DNA of 64,000 nucleotides, from contig JASVEC010000036.1 in assembly GCA_030770535.1 (NCBI GenBank), positions 248,001-312,000 on the forward strand, written 5' to 3'. The stretch is from Batkoa obscura (Eukaryota; Entomophthoromycota; Entomophthoromycetes; Entomophthorales; Batkoaceae). The translations under genes and the position numbers were made by a program. Within the stretch, counting starts at the first letter, position 1; each line of letters opens with the position of its first letter. Positions 21,521 through 33,339 of the stretch are shown one piece after another. The notes under the pieces were generated by a model. It saw only the letters and a program-made list of their open reading frames with translations. It did not search any database and had not been told where the DNA came from.

Positions 21521-24500
21521 CTTGGTTTGGATTATACCCTCGTTCTACGATTCTAAGTAAGTTGGGATTTTTTTTAGGAATGTGTAGGTTAAATGTTTAA
21601 CCGTTGTTAAAAAGCGAGTGAAAAGATTTAAGCAAGGTAAATTTATAGATGGGGAAGTGGAAATTTGGTTTCAGGTACCAGTATCACAAGTAATCTAGCA
21701 AAATAAAATAAAAGAAATAAGGAGTATTTTTGATATTTATATCATTTAATATGGAGTAAAGTTTCAAATCAAGGTAGATCATATAATAAATATTACAATT
21801 TGGGGGTGGTCAATCTTACTTTTATAAATTTTTAATAAAAAATTACTTAATATACTTGCTAAATAAAACTAAAAATTGTTATTTTAACAATTTTTAGATT
21901 TTAAATTAATTTTACTCCTTTAAGTTAACTCTAACTCCTTAACAAATTATTAATAATAACTAATTATTATCACAAAAAAATTCCGACTTAACAACATAAT
22001 CATATATATAAAGTAATATTAAAGCTGTCGTTTTGTATTTAGTCAAATAGCTTATGTGTTCTGTAAACCTATTCATGACTATAAATAATTGCTCATATTA
22101 TTTTTTTAATATCAGTTGTAAGGATGAAAAAACGTCAAATCTTGAAATAAACACCTGAAACTCTCCCCTTTTTAACGCCCACCTAATTAAAGTTGTAAAC
22201 AAAAATGAACTTATACCCTTAATAGAAGTGATCCACCCATATGAGATAAACAACTAATGTTAATCTTATTCTTACAATTTATAGTAAAACAATTAACTCT
22301 TTAATTAAGTTCTAACCTTATAACATTTTAATAAAAAGATTAGACCAAGTTTGATTGTTCCTCATTTTATTATGTTTATTGTAATTTATACTATTAAAAA
22401 GATGAATTAATAATGAAAAGAATGTTACGTAATCTATTAATATAAAGTTGTAACTTATTAATTTTTAATAATGAGTTTTTCATCACTTCTGTTTTTTTAT
22501 TGATGTATAAATATTTACCCTTTTTTCCAATTTATATTAAATATTAATGAGCATTTGACGCCCTTTTATCCTTATATTTTATTCTAGTTTTATTATAAAA
22601 TTCAACTTTCCGAAAAAATCTTCAAGTTGTTTAATATCCTCCTTTAAAGATTTGAGTTACTTAAAATAACTTTTATAATGATTAGTTTTATTATGGAAAT
22701 TTAACCCTTTAATTGTTTAAGTCATTAAGTAAAATATTAAATACAAAGATAAAAAACAATCACTTATTTTATATTGATAAAATTTTAAAGTTTGATGTAT
22801 GTTTTCGTTTTACTATAGACTGATAATGAAAAAATGTTAGTTTTATCTAAATTTACATTAATCATTTTAATCCAAAGCTATATTATTTACTTTAAAGTAA
22901 CAAATAGTATAATTTTTATTAAAAATTAAAATCAAGTATTAACATATGATTTAATTATGATATATTAGGGTGAGTGAATAACTATAAATAGTTGAAGAAT
23001 TTGCGAATTTTTAATTTTGCAACTTTTAAACTTGTTAGTAATAAATATACTCACCAGTTTCCCCATAGTTACCCACTTACTCAGATAATTGCTATTATGA
23101 GTATTTTTTTGGTTTCAGTTTTTCCATTTTAAAGTGTCATCAAGTTCAAAAATGTCAATAAAACTCATAAACAAAAATAGCCAGTCACTTTCATATTTTC
23201 TAAGGCAATAATATACATATTGTATAGTAAGAAATATTGATATTGGTTTTTTGTTTTTTGAATCTATTTATTGATATATTATTAAATCACTAAGTGAAAA
23301 ACGTAATTTGAGTTTAATATTATTTATAAATAAATTTATATATTTTAAAAAGATCAAAGTATTTTTGAAAACGTAAACTTATAATTTTGATATTAAATAA
23401 GCTTAAATAAAAAAACTATACTTTTTTTAAACTATAGTTTTAAAATGTTTTTTGTCCTGACTTATCTTTTTGACTTAACTTAATAAATGGTATTACTTTG
23501 TTTTTAATTTAAGTTTAGTGTATTTACATTCTCTTAGGTATCAAATAAATATTTCTTTCTATTTTTTTATGGTAATAGCAATATTTCTACTTTGAAAATT
23601 ATTAACAATATAAAATATAACCGGTTCTGTTGACTAGCTCACCCATTACTATTTCAATAAACTTAATTATAACCTGCAAAAAGGCCCTTCCAACTAATGA
23701 TGATATCAAGGAATGAATGGGTTTCGTCTCTAAGGGGTTTCACCTAGCATCGTATTGTCTTAAGAAATCTTTTATGATAAAAACTATTGGAATTAGATTC
23801 TTTTGATTTTTGGTCTAGAATTGTCAGCTACTACCTAGCTTTTCCAACTTGATCCTTCCTGACTAATATAAACTTCCTATAAATCAATCACCCTTTCAGC
23901 CACCAGTTTCTTCTTCCTTTGCTTGGATTTTCCGTCATTACAAATTTCTTTATTTTAGTAAAACTTGTCCAATTAAGGTGAAGGAAGATAGGAACAGTAA
24001 TACGTTTAGGTATACTTTTTATAAAAGCAGGATTCAAATTTAATATTAGTAGTCTATCATACTATGATTTTAAAAATTCCAAAAAGTTTTACTTGTATAT
24101 ATATATATTACGAAAAATTTACTATATTAAAGAGACCAATATATCTAGTTTATCAAAGTTGAGAGTTTCATGCAAGTTTATATAATTATATTAGAAGTCA
24201 ATTAATAAGATAGAAATAATAATAAATAAAAGTTTAATATAATTAAGTTATTACTGTTTTACGCAACAAAATATTATTACTTAACATTAATTTAGGATGT
24301 AGTTTACCAAATAAAACGAAACATGGGTTTTTAGTATAATTGTTGCTATTGAAATGTCTATTTCTAAATATGCAAGGTAATTCTACTTTTTTATTATAGT
24401 GTTTACAAAATGTTAATTATTCAGATTTGGACATTCAAAAATAAAAAAATAAAAAGTAATGTAGAGATTGGTATTACAAAGTTGATTAAGCAGTGTACTA

Positions 24501-24902
24501 CTATCTTAGATCCAGGTGGTAATTAAAAGTTTTTTAAATATTATTTTGTGATTACAAACTCATTTTAAGAATCTAATAAACCAAATTACCATATTAATAT
24601 AGCTGCTGTAACTCTATTATGATTAATTAGCTGTTCATTTTATAATATAATTTTACTAAAACTAGAATAAAAACTTCATTGAGCTTTAAGACGACCAAAC
24701 AAATAAATAACCGGTTTTAAAAACTATCGCAAAATAAGTCAAAATAGAGTTGTAGCAACTATAGCTAGTGGTCTCCTTAAATAGAAATAAATGTTAACCA
24801 CAAACTATTTAACCATCCTAACACTTTTGAATGGTTGGCCAAAGATTCCGGATTTATTAAGAATAAACTATTAAAAATTTAAGGCTTTATAGTTGACAAA
24901 AA

Positions 24903-24909
24903 TATATAA
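24903..24909 (+). promoter_or_regulatory. TATA box of the secreted binding-protein-like gene
   Basis: TATATAA(A) 65-71 bp before the ATG at 24974, followed by a purine-rich stretch AGAGAGAAAAGTC. Position suits a TATA box. Confidence 0.45.
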
Positions 24910-24973
24910 AAGAGAGAAAAGTCAATAAATAGAACTTCGCTCTTTAATAATACTAAAATCGATCCTTTACAAG

Positions 24974-26341
24974 ATGCAATTCGAACTTAACTCAGTAATC
25001 AAATTTGTATTACTTGGAATGTTGCTTCCAGGTGTGCAAAGCGAAGATGCCAAAACTAACAGTTTAGAATGTGCAAAAGATTTCTCAGACTCTACTGATT
25101 ACTTTCCAGAAAAGATAAGCATTGAGGATGCTACATTATTCCAAGTCGAATACAAAAAGTATTACAAAATCGTCAAGAACAGCTCCACCAAAGAATCCAT
25201 TGTATTGTACCAATGTGGTACCAAGCAACCAAAAGTTGACTCTGTAACCAAATATTTTGAAATCCCAGTTTCAAAAGTCGCCGTTAAAGATACCTCCGCT
25301 ATTTCATATTTATCTGCTTTAGGTGTTGAAGATACTATTAAAGCTGTAGACTCTACTTCCTCCATTTCAAACGCTTGTATCCAAAAAAATTTAAAGGATA
25401 AAACTATTACCGCTCTTTCAACCACCAATACTACCTTGGCTAAAGAGCAATTAAGTAGGAATAAAATTACGTTCACTTCTTTTGATGATCCAAAAAATCC
25501 CGACCCTCTTTCAGTTATTATCAGTGCTACCATGGATCCTAGTCTTAAAGCTCGTGCTGAATGGTTGGAATATTATTCCCTCTTTTATAACCTTGAAGGA
25601 AAAGCTCAAAAAATTACAGGGGCCATCAATGACAACTATAACTGTTTAAAAAAGAAAGCTGACTCTCTTAAAGAAAAGAATAGTATCAAGGTAGCCTGGG
25701 TATCTTATGTTGAATATAATGAAGATAAATATTTCACTTTGTCTGGAGCTCCATTTAAAAAGAATCTTATTTCAGATGCTGGGGCTGAATTAATTACTTC
25801 TAAAGAAGAAAAAGTAAAAGATGCTGCTTCTCTTTTAGAGCTTATCAAAGATGCTGACGTTATTGTTGATGAATCTTTTACTATTGACTCTTTTGATGAC
25901 TTCCTTAAAGCCTTTAGCTTAACTAAAGATTCCAAAATTAAAGCTATTACTAACAAAAAGGTCTTCCGTTTAGATGGAATCGGTAGCGCTGACAAGGGTT
26001 ACGATTGGTTTGAGTCTGGTGTGTTAATGGCCGATGCTGTGCTACAAGATTTTATCCGTGCTATTTATCCAGCAAACTCATTAAAGGGCGTTAAGGGTCA
26101 CCTTTGGTTTAGAAATATTGCTGAAAATGAAACTAAGGTTGTTGTCACTGCTGATGATTGTAAAAAGAAAGAATGGTCCGATTTTGCTGCTAACTGTAGC
26201 ACTGGGGAAGAATCCGATTCTTCTAAAGATTTAAGTAAAGGTTCAAATAATAATGATAAAGCTACAAGCTCTTCCGCTTTTGTCTTAAAGGTTTTTTCTG
26301 CTGCCGGTATTATTGCTCTTGTTATCCCATTCCTCTTTTAA
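24974..26341 (+). CDS. Secreted, probably GPI-anchored protein resembling periplasmic binding proteins
   Basis: Single exon, 455 residues. A signal peptide is clear (MQFELNSVIKFVLLGMLLPGVQS). The end (SSSAFVLKVFSAAGIIALV IPFLF, preceded by a Ser/Asn-rich stretch) is a typical GPI-attachment signal, so the protein should sit on the cell surface. The body has two alpha/beta lobes as in class III (TroA/BtuF-like) substrate-binding proteins: lobe 1 with VALYQCGTKQP-like and SYLSALGVEDTIKAVD segments, a central helix with EWLEYYSLFYNLEGKAQ, and lobe 2 with VAWVSYVEYNEDKYF, DADVIVDESFTIDSFDD and DKGYDWFESGVLMADAVLQD. Related fungal surface proteins are annotated as ABC-type substrate-binding-like. 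The ligand is unknown; metal or siderophore uptake is only a possibility. Codon use is GC-rich for this window, suggesting good expression. Confidence 0.7.
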   Translation: MQFELNSVIKFVLLGMLLPGVQSEDAKTNSLECAKDFSDSTDYFPEKISIEDATLFQVEYKKYYKIVKNSSTKESIVLYQCGTKQPKVDSVTKYFEIPVSKVAVKDTSAISYLSALGVEDTIKAVDSTSSISNACIQKNLKDKTITALSTTNTTLAKEQLSRNKITFTSFDDPKNPDPLSVIISATMDPSLKARAEWLEYYSLFYNLEGKAQKITGAINDNYNCLKKKADSLKEKNSIKVAWVSYVEYNEDKYFTLSGAPFKKNLISDAGAELITSKEEKVKDAASLLELIKDADVIVDESFTIDSFDDFLKAFSLTKDSKIKAITNKKVFRLDGIGSADKGYDWFESGVLMADAVLQDFIRAIYPANSLKGVKGHLWFRNIAENETKVVVTADDCKKKEWSDFAANCSTGEESDSSKDLSKGSNNNDKATSSSAFVLKVFSAAGIIALVIPFLF

Positions 26342-26526
26342 GTACTAGTTAGTCACTTTATAAAATACTTAAATCCATTATTTTAAATAATATGAAAACA
26401 AATAAAAGTAAAGTTTTTAATTATCATTCTCGTAATAATAATTGTAATAACAACTTATAACAAAACGTATTTTTATAATTAATTAAAAATTACAAAACTG
26501 TTATCAAAAAATACTTTATTATTGAA

Positions 26527-26964
26527 TTAGCTTTGGGGATATCCGCAATAAAGACTACCATTATTTTCAATACATGTAGTACCTGGACCACAATTACGAT
26601 AAACCCAAGTACCTTCAGCACAAGTCCAAAACCCATATCCATAATAATCACAATACATAGCACCTTCAATACATTGATATTGATTTGTTTTGATGTTGAA
26701 TTGACCAGAGTATTTACCAAGTGGAGTATTTGAAGCTACAACAACATTAGAAATAACAATTTCAGGTGTTTGATTTGAATTAAAAGCAGCAGGAATTAAA
26801 TTGTTTTGAGCTTTTTGAGCAGCAATAGATTTAGCATTAGCAATGATAGAAGTGATAGCTTGATTACCATTATTAGTACTTGGACTAACACTAGTACTAT
26901 TAATATTAGTAGAAGAAGCAGCAGCAGCAGCAATTAAAGTAATAAAGATAGCTTGATATTTCAT
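26527..26964 (-). CDS. Secreted CBM19-like chitin-binding protein, copy 1
   Basis: 145 residues, no intron. Signal peptide MKYQAIFITLIAAAAASS, then a Ser/Asn/Thr-rich spacer and a helix (TSIIANAKSIAAQKAQN). The C-terminal 60 residues form a six-cysteine module: QYQCIEGAMYCDYYGYGFW, TCAEGTWVYRNCGPGTTC, SLYCGYPQS. The aromatic residues and cysteine pattern match carbohydrate-binding module family 19, known to bind chitin in fungal chitinases. There is no catalytic domain, so it may shield or remodel chitin at the cell wall. The protein is identical to copy 2 (27451-27888) and differs by one residue from copy 3 (63454-63891). A TATATAA box lies 57 bp upstream (27021-27027 complement). Confidence 0.85.
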   Translation of the reverse strand: MKYQAIFITLIAAAAASSTNINSTSVSPSTNNGNQAITSIIANAKSIAAQKAQNNLIPAAFNSNQTPEIVISNVVVASNTPLGKYSGQFNIKTNQYQCIEGAMYCDYYGYGFWTCAEGTWVYRNCGPGTTCIENNGSLYCGYPQS

Positions 26965-27450
26965 ATTTAGAAATTATTGTATTATGTGGATATAAAAACT
27001 GTTAAATAAAACAATGTTGCTTATATACAGTTTTAGAACATTACTACATCTCATTTCAATATCATAAGGTATATTTAAAATAGTACTTTACAACTATTTA
27101 CTTGGCAATGTATCCATAATATTTATTTTTTGATTTTATTTTATGCATTGGCATTATTTTTATTCACTAAAAATGTTATACACAACACATTGATGTTTGA
27201 AAGTTAATTTTATTTTTACCTTTATGCTTAAAATAGTCATTTAGCAAAATAAAATTGTATGAAAACAACAAACAAGTAAACTAAATTATAAGTTAATATC
27301 TCAATTTAATATCTATTTTTATATTTATTTATAATTATTTATAATTATTTATAATTCTTTTTATTATGCTACTTTTAATGAGGATTTTAAAAAATATAAA
27401 AGATGCTAACTATATCTTCAGAAACTATAAACAATCAATAATTTCTAAAT
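26965..27450. promoter_or_regulatory. Shared intergenic promoter of two head-to-head CBM19 genes
   Basis: 486 bp. The side next to copy 1 (26965-27075) is identical to the upstream flank of copy 3 for at least 110 bp to the window end. The side next to copy 2 shares only about 12 bp (AATTTCTAAAT before ATG). TATA boxes: TATATAA complement at 27021-27027 and TATAAA at 27395-27400. A short tandem repeat TTTATAATTA (about three units) lies at 27325-27358. Confidence 0.6.
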
Positions 27451-27888
27451 ATGAAATATCAAGCTATCTTTATTACTTTAATTGCTGCTGCTGCTGCTTC
27501 TTCTACTAATATTAATAGTACTAGTGTTAGTCCAAGTACTAATAATGGTAATCAAGCTATCACTTCTATCATTGCTAATGCTAAATCTATTGCTGCTCAA
27601 AAAGCTCAAAACAATTTAATTCCTGCTGCTTTTAATTCAAATCAAACACCTGAAATTGTTATTTCTAATGTTGTTGTAGCTTCAAATACTCCACTTGGTA
27701 AATACTCTGGTCAATTCAACATCAAAACAAATCAATATCAATGTATTGAAGGTGCTATGTATTGTGATTATTATGGATATGGGTTTTGGACTTGTGCTGA
27801 AGGTACTTGGGTTTATCGTAATTGTGGTCCAGGTACTACATGTATTGAAAATAATGGTAGTCTTTATTGCGGATATCCCCAAAGCTAA
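27451..27888 (+). CDS. Secreted CBM19-like chitin-binding protein, copy 2
   Basis: Encodes the same 145-residue protein as copy 1, in head-to-head orientation 486 bp away. The coding DNA appears identical to copy 1 throughout, and the identity continues about 22-26 bp past the stop codon (CAATAATAAAGTATTTTTT) before breaking off. Upstream, however, it has a different promoter from copies 1 and 3, with TATAAA 51 bp before the ATG. So coding sequence is homogenised while regulation may differ. Domains as in copy 1: signal peptide, Asn/Ser/Thr spacer, six-Cys CBM19 module. No catalytic domain. Confidence 0.85.
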   Translation: MKYQAIFITLIAAAAASSTNINSTSVSPSTNNGNQAITSIIANAKSIAAQKAQNNLIPAAFNSNQTPEIVISNVVVASNTPLGKYSGQFNIKTNQYQCIEGAMYCDYYGYGFWTCAEGTWVYRNCGPGTTCIENNGSLYCGYPQS

Positions 27889-28130
27889 TTCAATAATAAA
27901 GTATTTTTTAATAAAACCCTTGACTATAATTTCATTTTATATATTTATTTTTGTATTAGCAGAAACATGTAAATTAATAGTTGGAGTTTTCTGGATAATT
28001 TAACTAAATATTAAATCAATAAAGTCATACGCAAATAAAGCATCAGCTTAGTGAAAGGTCAAAAAAATTTATTTACCATGAGATACGCTGTAGGGTAGGG
28101 GGTGAGAGAAAAGCTCCTATAAAAGGCAAA

Positions 28131-29627
28131 CTAAATAGTTTCATAATCAAGTTTGGTTTCCAATTTTTTAGATTCTGCAACCTTACGCACAGCTTTCATA
28201 AAGTCTTCTTGTACTACGTATTCTCTTTCCTCTCTCAAAGCGAACATACCTAAAATAATTCAACATTTTAACAAATATTTGAACATTGATCTTACCTGCT
28301 TCCGTACAAACATTACGTAAATCAGCTCCATTAAATCCATCAGCAAGCTTGATTACGGCTTCATAGTCTAAAACTCATTTAATTTCTGCTTTCTAGAAAG
28401 TAGAATAAACTTACCTATTTCACCATGCTTAGTAATAGGCCCGGCGTGAATTTTCAGTACTTCCATACGGCCCTGTTCATTGGGAAGTGGAATTTCAATT
28501 TTACGATCTAATCTACCAGGACGAAGGAGAGCAGGGTCAAGAGTATCTGGTCGATTTGTAGCCATGATAATTTTAGTTTTACCAAGGTAATCAAACCCAT
28601 CCATTTGATTAAGTAATTCCATTAAAGTACGTTGGATTTCTCTATCAGCTGAAGTACCTTCTGATAATCGACGTCCTCCAATCGCATCAATTTCGTCCAT
28701 AAAAATAATACATGGTTCATGCTCTTTAGCGTAACCTAATATAATATTAACGTTTAATAGCAAATATTAAGCTGTTAAAATTACTAAACATTTCACGAAT
28801 CAAACGTGCTGATTCACCAATATATTTGTCAACAATAGCAGATGAAACCACCTTTAAGAAATTGGTTTCTAACGAAGAAGCGACTGCTCTTGCTAATAAT
28901 GTTTTACCAGTTCCAGGGGGTCCATATAAGAGCACTCCTTTTGGTGGTTTAACTCCGACTCTTAAAAATAATTCCGGATTCATTAATGGAAGCTCAATAA
29001 CCTATTTACAATAGGATGTTATAATGTATATACATTATACGGGAAAATTGTAATTACCTCTCTCAGTTCACGAATCTGTTCCGATAAACCACCAATACCA
29101 GCAAATGAAATATCTCCAGGGTCTTCCAAAGTCATATTATAAACTAAAGGATCAACTTCAGTTGGAAGATGTCTCATTACAGTTAAAGTAGTCATATCTA
29201 AAGTAACACGAGAGCCAATTTTAAGCTTTGTTTTGTCAATTTTTTTTTGACATCCCACTACATATCTAGGTCCACTTGAAGCTTTAACAATAACTAAAAC
29301 AAAGCATATTAGATATTGTTATAAATTCCGATTAAGTTGAATTACATCTATCGTCATCCAATTGTATAAGTACTTCCCCAACCACTTGACCAATACTTTG
29401 TAAAGCTTTGATATCGTTTTCACTCTTATCAAAGGATTTAGCTTGGTCCCTTAAACCAAGACGAACTAATAATTAGTTAAAATTTAAAAATCACTAAATT
29501 TTATTCACTTACGTTCTCTTAATTTATCATCTAACTCCCTATGCTCGCCAATTTTTTTGCGGTATTCTTTGAGTACTTTGACTCGACGCGAGTCTAAGGC
29601 CATTCCACTAGTGCTTGGTTGTGACAT
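28131..29627 (-). CDS. RPT4: 26S proteasome regulatory ATPase Rpt4
   Basis: Seven exons (29627-29513, 29465-29346, 29293-29058, 29001-28785, 28735-28415, 28367-28296, 28249-28131) give 399 residues, normal for Rpt4/PSMC6. N-terminal coiled coil [21 protein letters not shown] domain ([33 protein letters not shown]), then the AAA+ domain. Walker [17 protein letters not shown], Walker [16 protein letters not shown], the second region [18 protein letters not shown], sensor 1 [19 protein letters not shown]. The Rpt4-specific stretches [16 protein letters not shown] and [17 protein letters not shown] separate it from Rpt1-3, 5 and 6. It unfolds ubiquitylated substrates and opens the 20S gate as part of the hexameric base. 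All introns are 45-55 nt. The start [11 protein letters not shown] is the first ATG. Confidence 0.96.
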
Positions 29628-31133
29628 TGTTTTCTTTAATTATTTTTATTTAAAAAATAAAATCTAGTTGAAATAAAAAATTGAAATGCTTCTTTAAAGC
29701 TTAGAAGAGTAAATTTTTTGAGATGACGTACTGTTATTGGCTAGTAAATTTTTAGGAAAAATTCATTATTGTTAAAATGTCAATAAATATGTTGGGTTTA
29801 ATCAAATATACATATATATTAGTAATATACTTAGGATAGCAGCAATCAAATATCTTATTAAAAGGTTAATATCCTTTTAATCTGGGTTTTTTTTGAAATC
29901 CACCATTTGTCAAAACAAATAATACTTAAAGTTTTAATCTGATTTAAGCACTATCAAAAAGATGAGAAAACTTGACGAATCCTAAAGGTTGTAACGCACT
30001 TGCCGTTTATAATCAATTAAAAGGGGACTAAGAAGCAGTATGTAACATAGAAATCAAAAGGGAAAACATCTCTAATCCAGAAAGACGAAAAACTTATATA
30101 TATAAATATGAGATACAACAAGTTGCTAATACATTTGGTTAATTTTTAAAAATATTTTACAAATGGAGAACAAACAAAAGATACAAAAATGTGATTTTTG
30201 TTGGTATACCATTTAAAAATTTAAGAAAACGTACTCTAATATTACAATAAAAAGCTGTAGGATAAATATATAATGTTTTTGATTTAGTTAAGATTATAAA
30301 TCAGGAGTAGGATATAGAAAATTAAATGATGACATGCTATACCAAGTCAATTATTAGATATATGAGAAAGCAGTTATTAGAAAAACTCGAAAATACTAAT
30401 TACTTAGACTCTATATGGGAATGTATTTTTATATTTAACAATTTTATTAACAATTTTTCTACTAAAATAGCGCTTAAAAGATGGAAAAAGTAATGAAGTC
30501 AAAAAAAACACCCTCACATTCAAACAAATCTTTTATCCTTAAAGATAATAAGCTTATCGGTATCACTAATTGGCAATATGATGGCAGTACCCTTTATAAT
30601 TTCAAGATATTGTGGAAAAATATAGTAGATATTATTATTTTGAAGTTAACATAACAAATAAGTGAATAGTATTAATTTAAGCAAGTTCTACAATTGGGCA
30701 AAATTTAATAATTGATTATAATAACTTTATAATAAAGTGATGGGGTATCTGGCTCAGAATATATTTTATATGGTATCGAAGTATACAAGTTGATATGATA
30801 AAATGTCAAGAATTGTAAATGAACTGAATAGACAAAAGTGATATATAGTTTTCATTAATATTTATTTAAATTTTAAAAAGAAAGTTGTATATAAACTAAG
30901 CTAATATACTAAATATGAAATTTGAAAATCAAGTTTTAAGAAAACAGGCTAAGCCTAAAGCCAAACTCATTAAATCTGTCTCAGATACTAATGTCTGTGA
31001 TAAATGAAAATTTTTTAATAGCTAGCAAACTATTACATAAAAACCGTTAATTTAAAAAATAGTGACCTAAAATTCCATCATTTTTATTTTACTATTTAAT
31101 TCATTTTGTTAATCAGTAAAAAATAAAAATAAG
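29628..31133. other. Divergent intergenic region with one MITE
   Basis: 1.5 kb between RPT4 (minus) and the TMEM184-like gene (plus). Contains MITE copy 7; otherwise AT-rich with no gene recognised. Confidence 0.5.
30414..30518 (-). mobile_element. MITE family A, copy 7
   Basis: About 105 bp, reverse, left end TATGGGAATGTATTTTTAT, right end AAAAAAAACACCCTCACA, core TAGCGCTTAAAAGATGG. Moderately decayed. Confidence 0.8.
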
Positions 31134-33172
31134 ATGATAATCAAATGGGAACAAGATAAGGAAGAATGGGGTGAAGGAGGGTCTGGAGCTGAGTTAGGAG
31201 AAACTATCATCAACATATGTTTGGTGTTCTCGATTTTGGCTAGTTTGGTTTCAATCATTGCAATGATTTCACACCTTAAAAATTATACAAAGCCGGTACA
31301 AATTTAAAATTTATAAAAATAATGGTACTCATATTATTGATTCATCTTAGCACTTACAAAGATATATTATCAGAATAAAATGGATGTAAGAGATATTATT
31401 TTTGATAATAATATAAAGTAATAAATAAAACTTAGGGTACCAGTATATGCCATGTCCTCGTGGATTAGTCTGGTATCGTTAAATGCAGCATTTTATGTGG
31501 ATGCAATAAGAGATATTTATGAAGTAACTAGTCTATTAATATTTAATATTCTTATTAATTTTAATTAGGCTTTTGTAATTTATTGTTTTTTTAATTTAAT
31601 GGTTAACTATATGGGAGGCGAAAGGGCACTACTGAGAAAATTATATGGTAGAGCACCAATTAAGCATTTATGGCCTGCTTATTATTTTTCAAAAGAGATG
31701 GAGGTAAATAGAATAGAACATGCTACAATATCATTACATTAAACAATATTATAGGTTGGAGATCCTTATTCGTTTTTATCATTAAAGGTAAGTAAAACAA
31801 TGTAAAATAAAAACAAAATACTAAAGATATCTACAGAGAGGTATTCTACAATATGTGTATATTAAACCAATGATAGCAATTATTACTATGGTGTTGAAAT
31901 ATACCAATAACTATGATGAGAATGATTTATCAATTTATTCTGGTTATTTTTATATAACTTTTGTTTATAATATCTCCGTTTGTATTAGTTTATACTGCTT
32001 AGTATTTTTATTTCAAACGATCAAAAACGATATTAAAGAATATAAGTAAGTCTATTTATTATATTTATTAATATAGACTTATTACTTGTTAGTCCTTTGG
32101 CTAAATTTTTATGTGTAAAAGCCATTGTTTTCTTTTCTTTTTGGCAAGGATTGGTGATTTCCGCTTTAGTTTCTACTGGCTTGGTGCATCTAGGTAATAG
32201 CGACCTTTAATTACTCGTATTATTACTAATAGCTAATAAATTAATAAAGGGAATGGGTTAACAGAAGAGCATACAGCTGTGGCTTTACAAGATGCCTTAA
32301 TATGTATAGAGTTATTATTTGGAGCCATAGCACATTGGTATGCATTTACATACAAGGATTATATGCCCAAAAATGGTATTTTAGTGAGATTAAAGATATT
32401 TTATGCGATAAGAGATGCAATAGGTATCAAAGATATAATCTTGGATTCCGTAGAGACTTATTCAGGTACTAAATTTAACTATCGCGCATTTGAGCCTGCA
32501 GAAGGTGCCCCAATTACAGAAAGTGGATTAAATAATCGATTGAAAGCTGGTCTGAGATATTCATCAAATGGCCAGCATAAATATTGGATTAAAGGTGCAC
32601 AAGGTAAATTAAGCCATTCCACTATAAGCTCAAATGATAATAGAAATGAAAATGATTTATTAAGTTCAATTACATTTGATTTTGTTATGGAAGATGAAGT
32701 AGCAGAAGAATTATACAAAAATTCAAGAGTATTTTCGTATGGGGATTATAATATACCAACAATTGAATCGTTTATAAAATTCAATTATAGTAATAATAAT
32801 GCTAATAAAAACAAGAATAATGTTAATAATAATATTCATCATAATAAAAATTATTCTACACCTACGCCTAATCTATCTCAAACAGAAATAAATAAGAATA
32901 ATTTAAAAAGTAATTCAAGTGATGCTATTTTGGAGTATATTAATCATACTGGGGAGCCAAGCAACAGTAATAGTAATACTACTAACAACAGCACACCCAA
33001 TTTAAATTCAACTCCAATTTTACGTAGTGATTCATTAAGTTCTTCACCTTGGGGATCAAATTTAGTTGGAACATCAAAAGAAGATTGGAAGAATGAACTA
33101 AAACGGTTAGTTAATAGAGAAGTGAACGATTATTCAACATTTAATGAGCCAGTTTTAGATCCTTGGAGATAA
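31134..33172 (+). CDS. TMEM184/Ost-alpha family (DUF300) membrane protein
   Basis: Eight exons (31134-31295, 31351-31385, 31436-31523, 31569-31703, 31755-31787, 31837-32045, 32093-32193, 32250-33172) give 561 residues with seven hydrophobic segments. Family signatures in order: HLQRYIIRIKWMVPVYAMSS, LNAAFYVDAIRDIYEAFVIY, FNLMVNYMGGERALLR, RGILQYVYIKPMIAIIT, YNISVCISLYCLVFLF, PLAKFLCVKAIVFFSFWQG, ALQDALICIELLFGAIAHW. These are hallmarks of the organic solute transporter alpha/TMEM184 family, found in vacuolar or endosomal membranes of fungi (yeast Hfl1 type). After about residue 330 comes a long cytosolic tail rich in Asn and Ser with low complexity. Hfl1-type proteins bind Atg8 through such tails; no motif can be claimed here. 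A short conserved-looking peptide GTSKEDWKNELKRLV lies near the end. Confidence 0.9.
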
Positions 33173-33339
33173 TTATATACACTATTATTCTTTGTTTATT
33201 TATCTATTTTATTTTTAAATAAAATTTTATTAACATTACTTTATGTTATTAGTTGTTTATATATTAGTATTTCTGCTATTACCACTAAAACTTGAAAAAT
33301 GTAAAAAAAGAATGCTTTAAATTTAAGATTTATAAAAAG

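Larger units (their letters stand above)
21340..24973. other. 3.6-kb non-coding gap
   Basis: This is the longest stretch without a gene. Almost all of it is very AT-rich with no frame. A less AT-rich island lies at about 23630-23960 and a smaller one at about 22130-22260; neither has an open frame or a cloverleaf. An unannotated RNA gene is possible there. The last 80 bp hold the promoter of the next gene. Confidence 0.5.

Noticed and set aside
26490-26720. Frames in other phases within the CBM19 genes (also 27695-28003 and 63414-63647)
   Set aside because: They recur only because the three genes are near-identical; no signal of their own.
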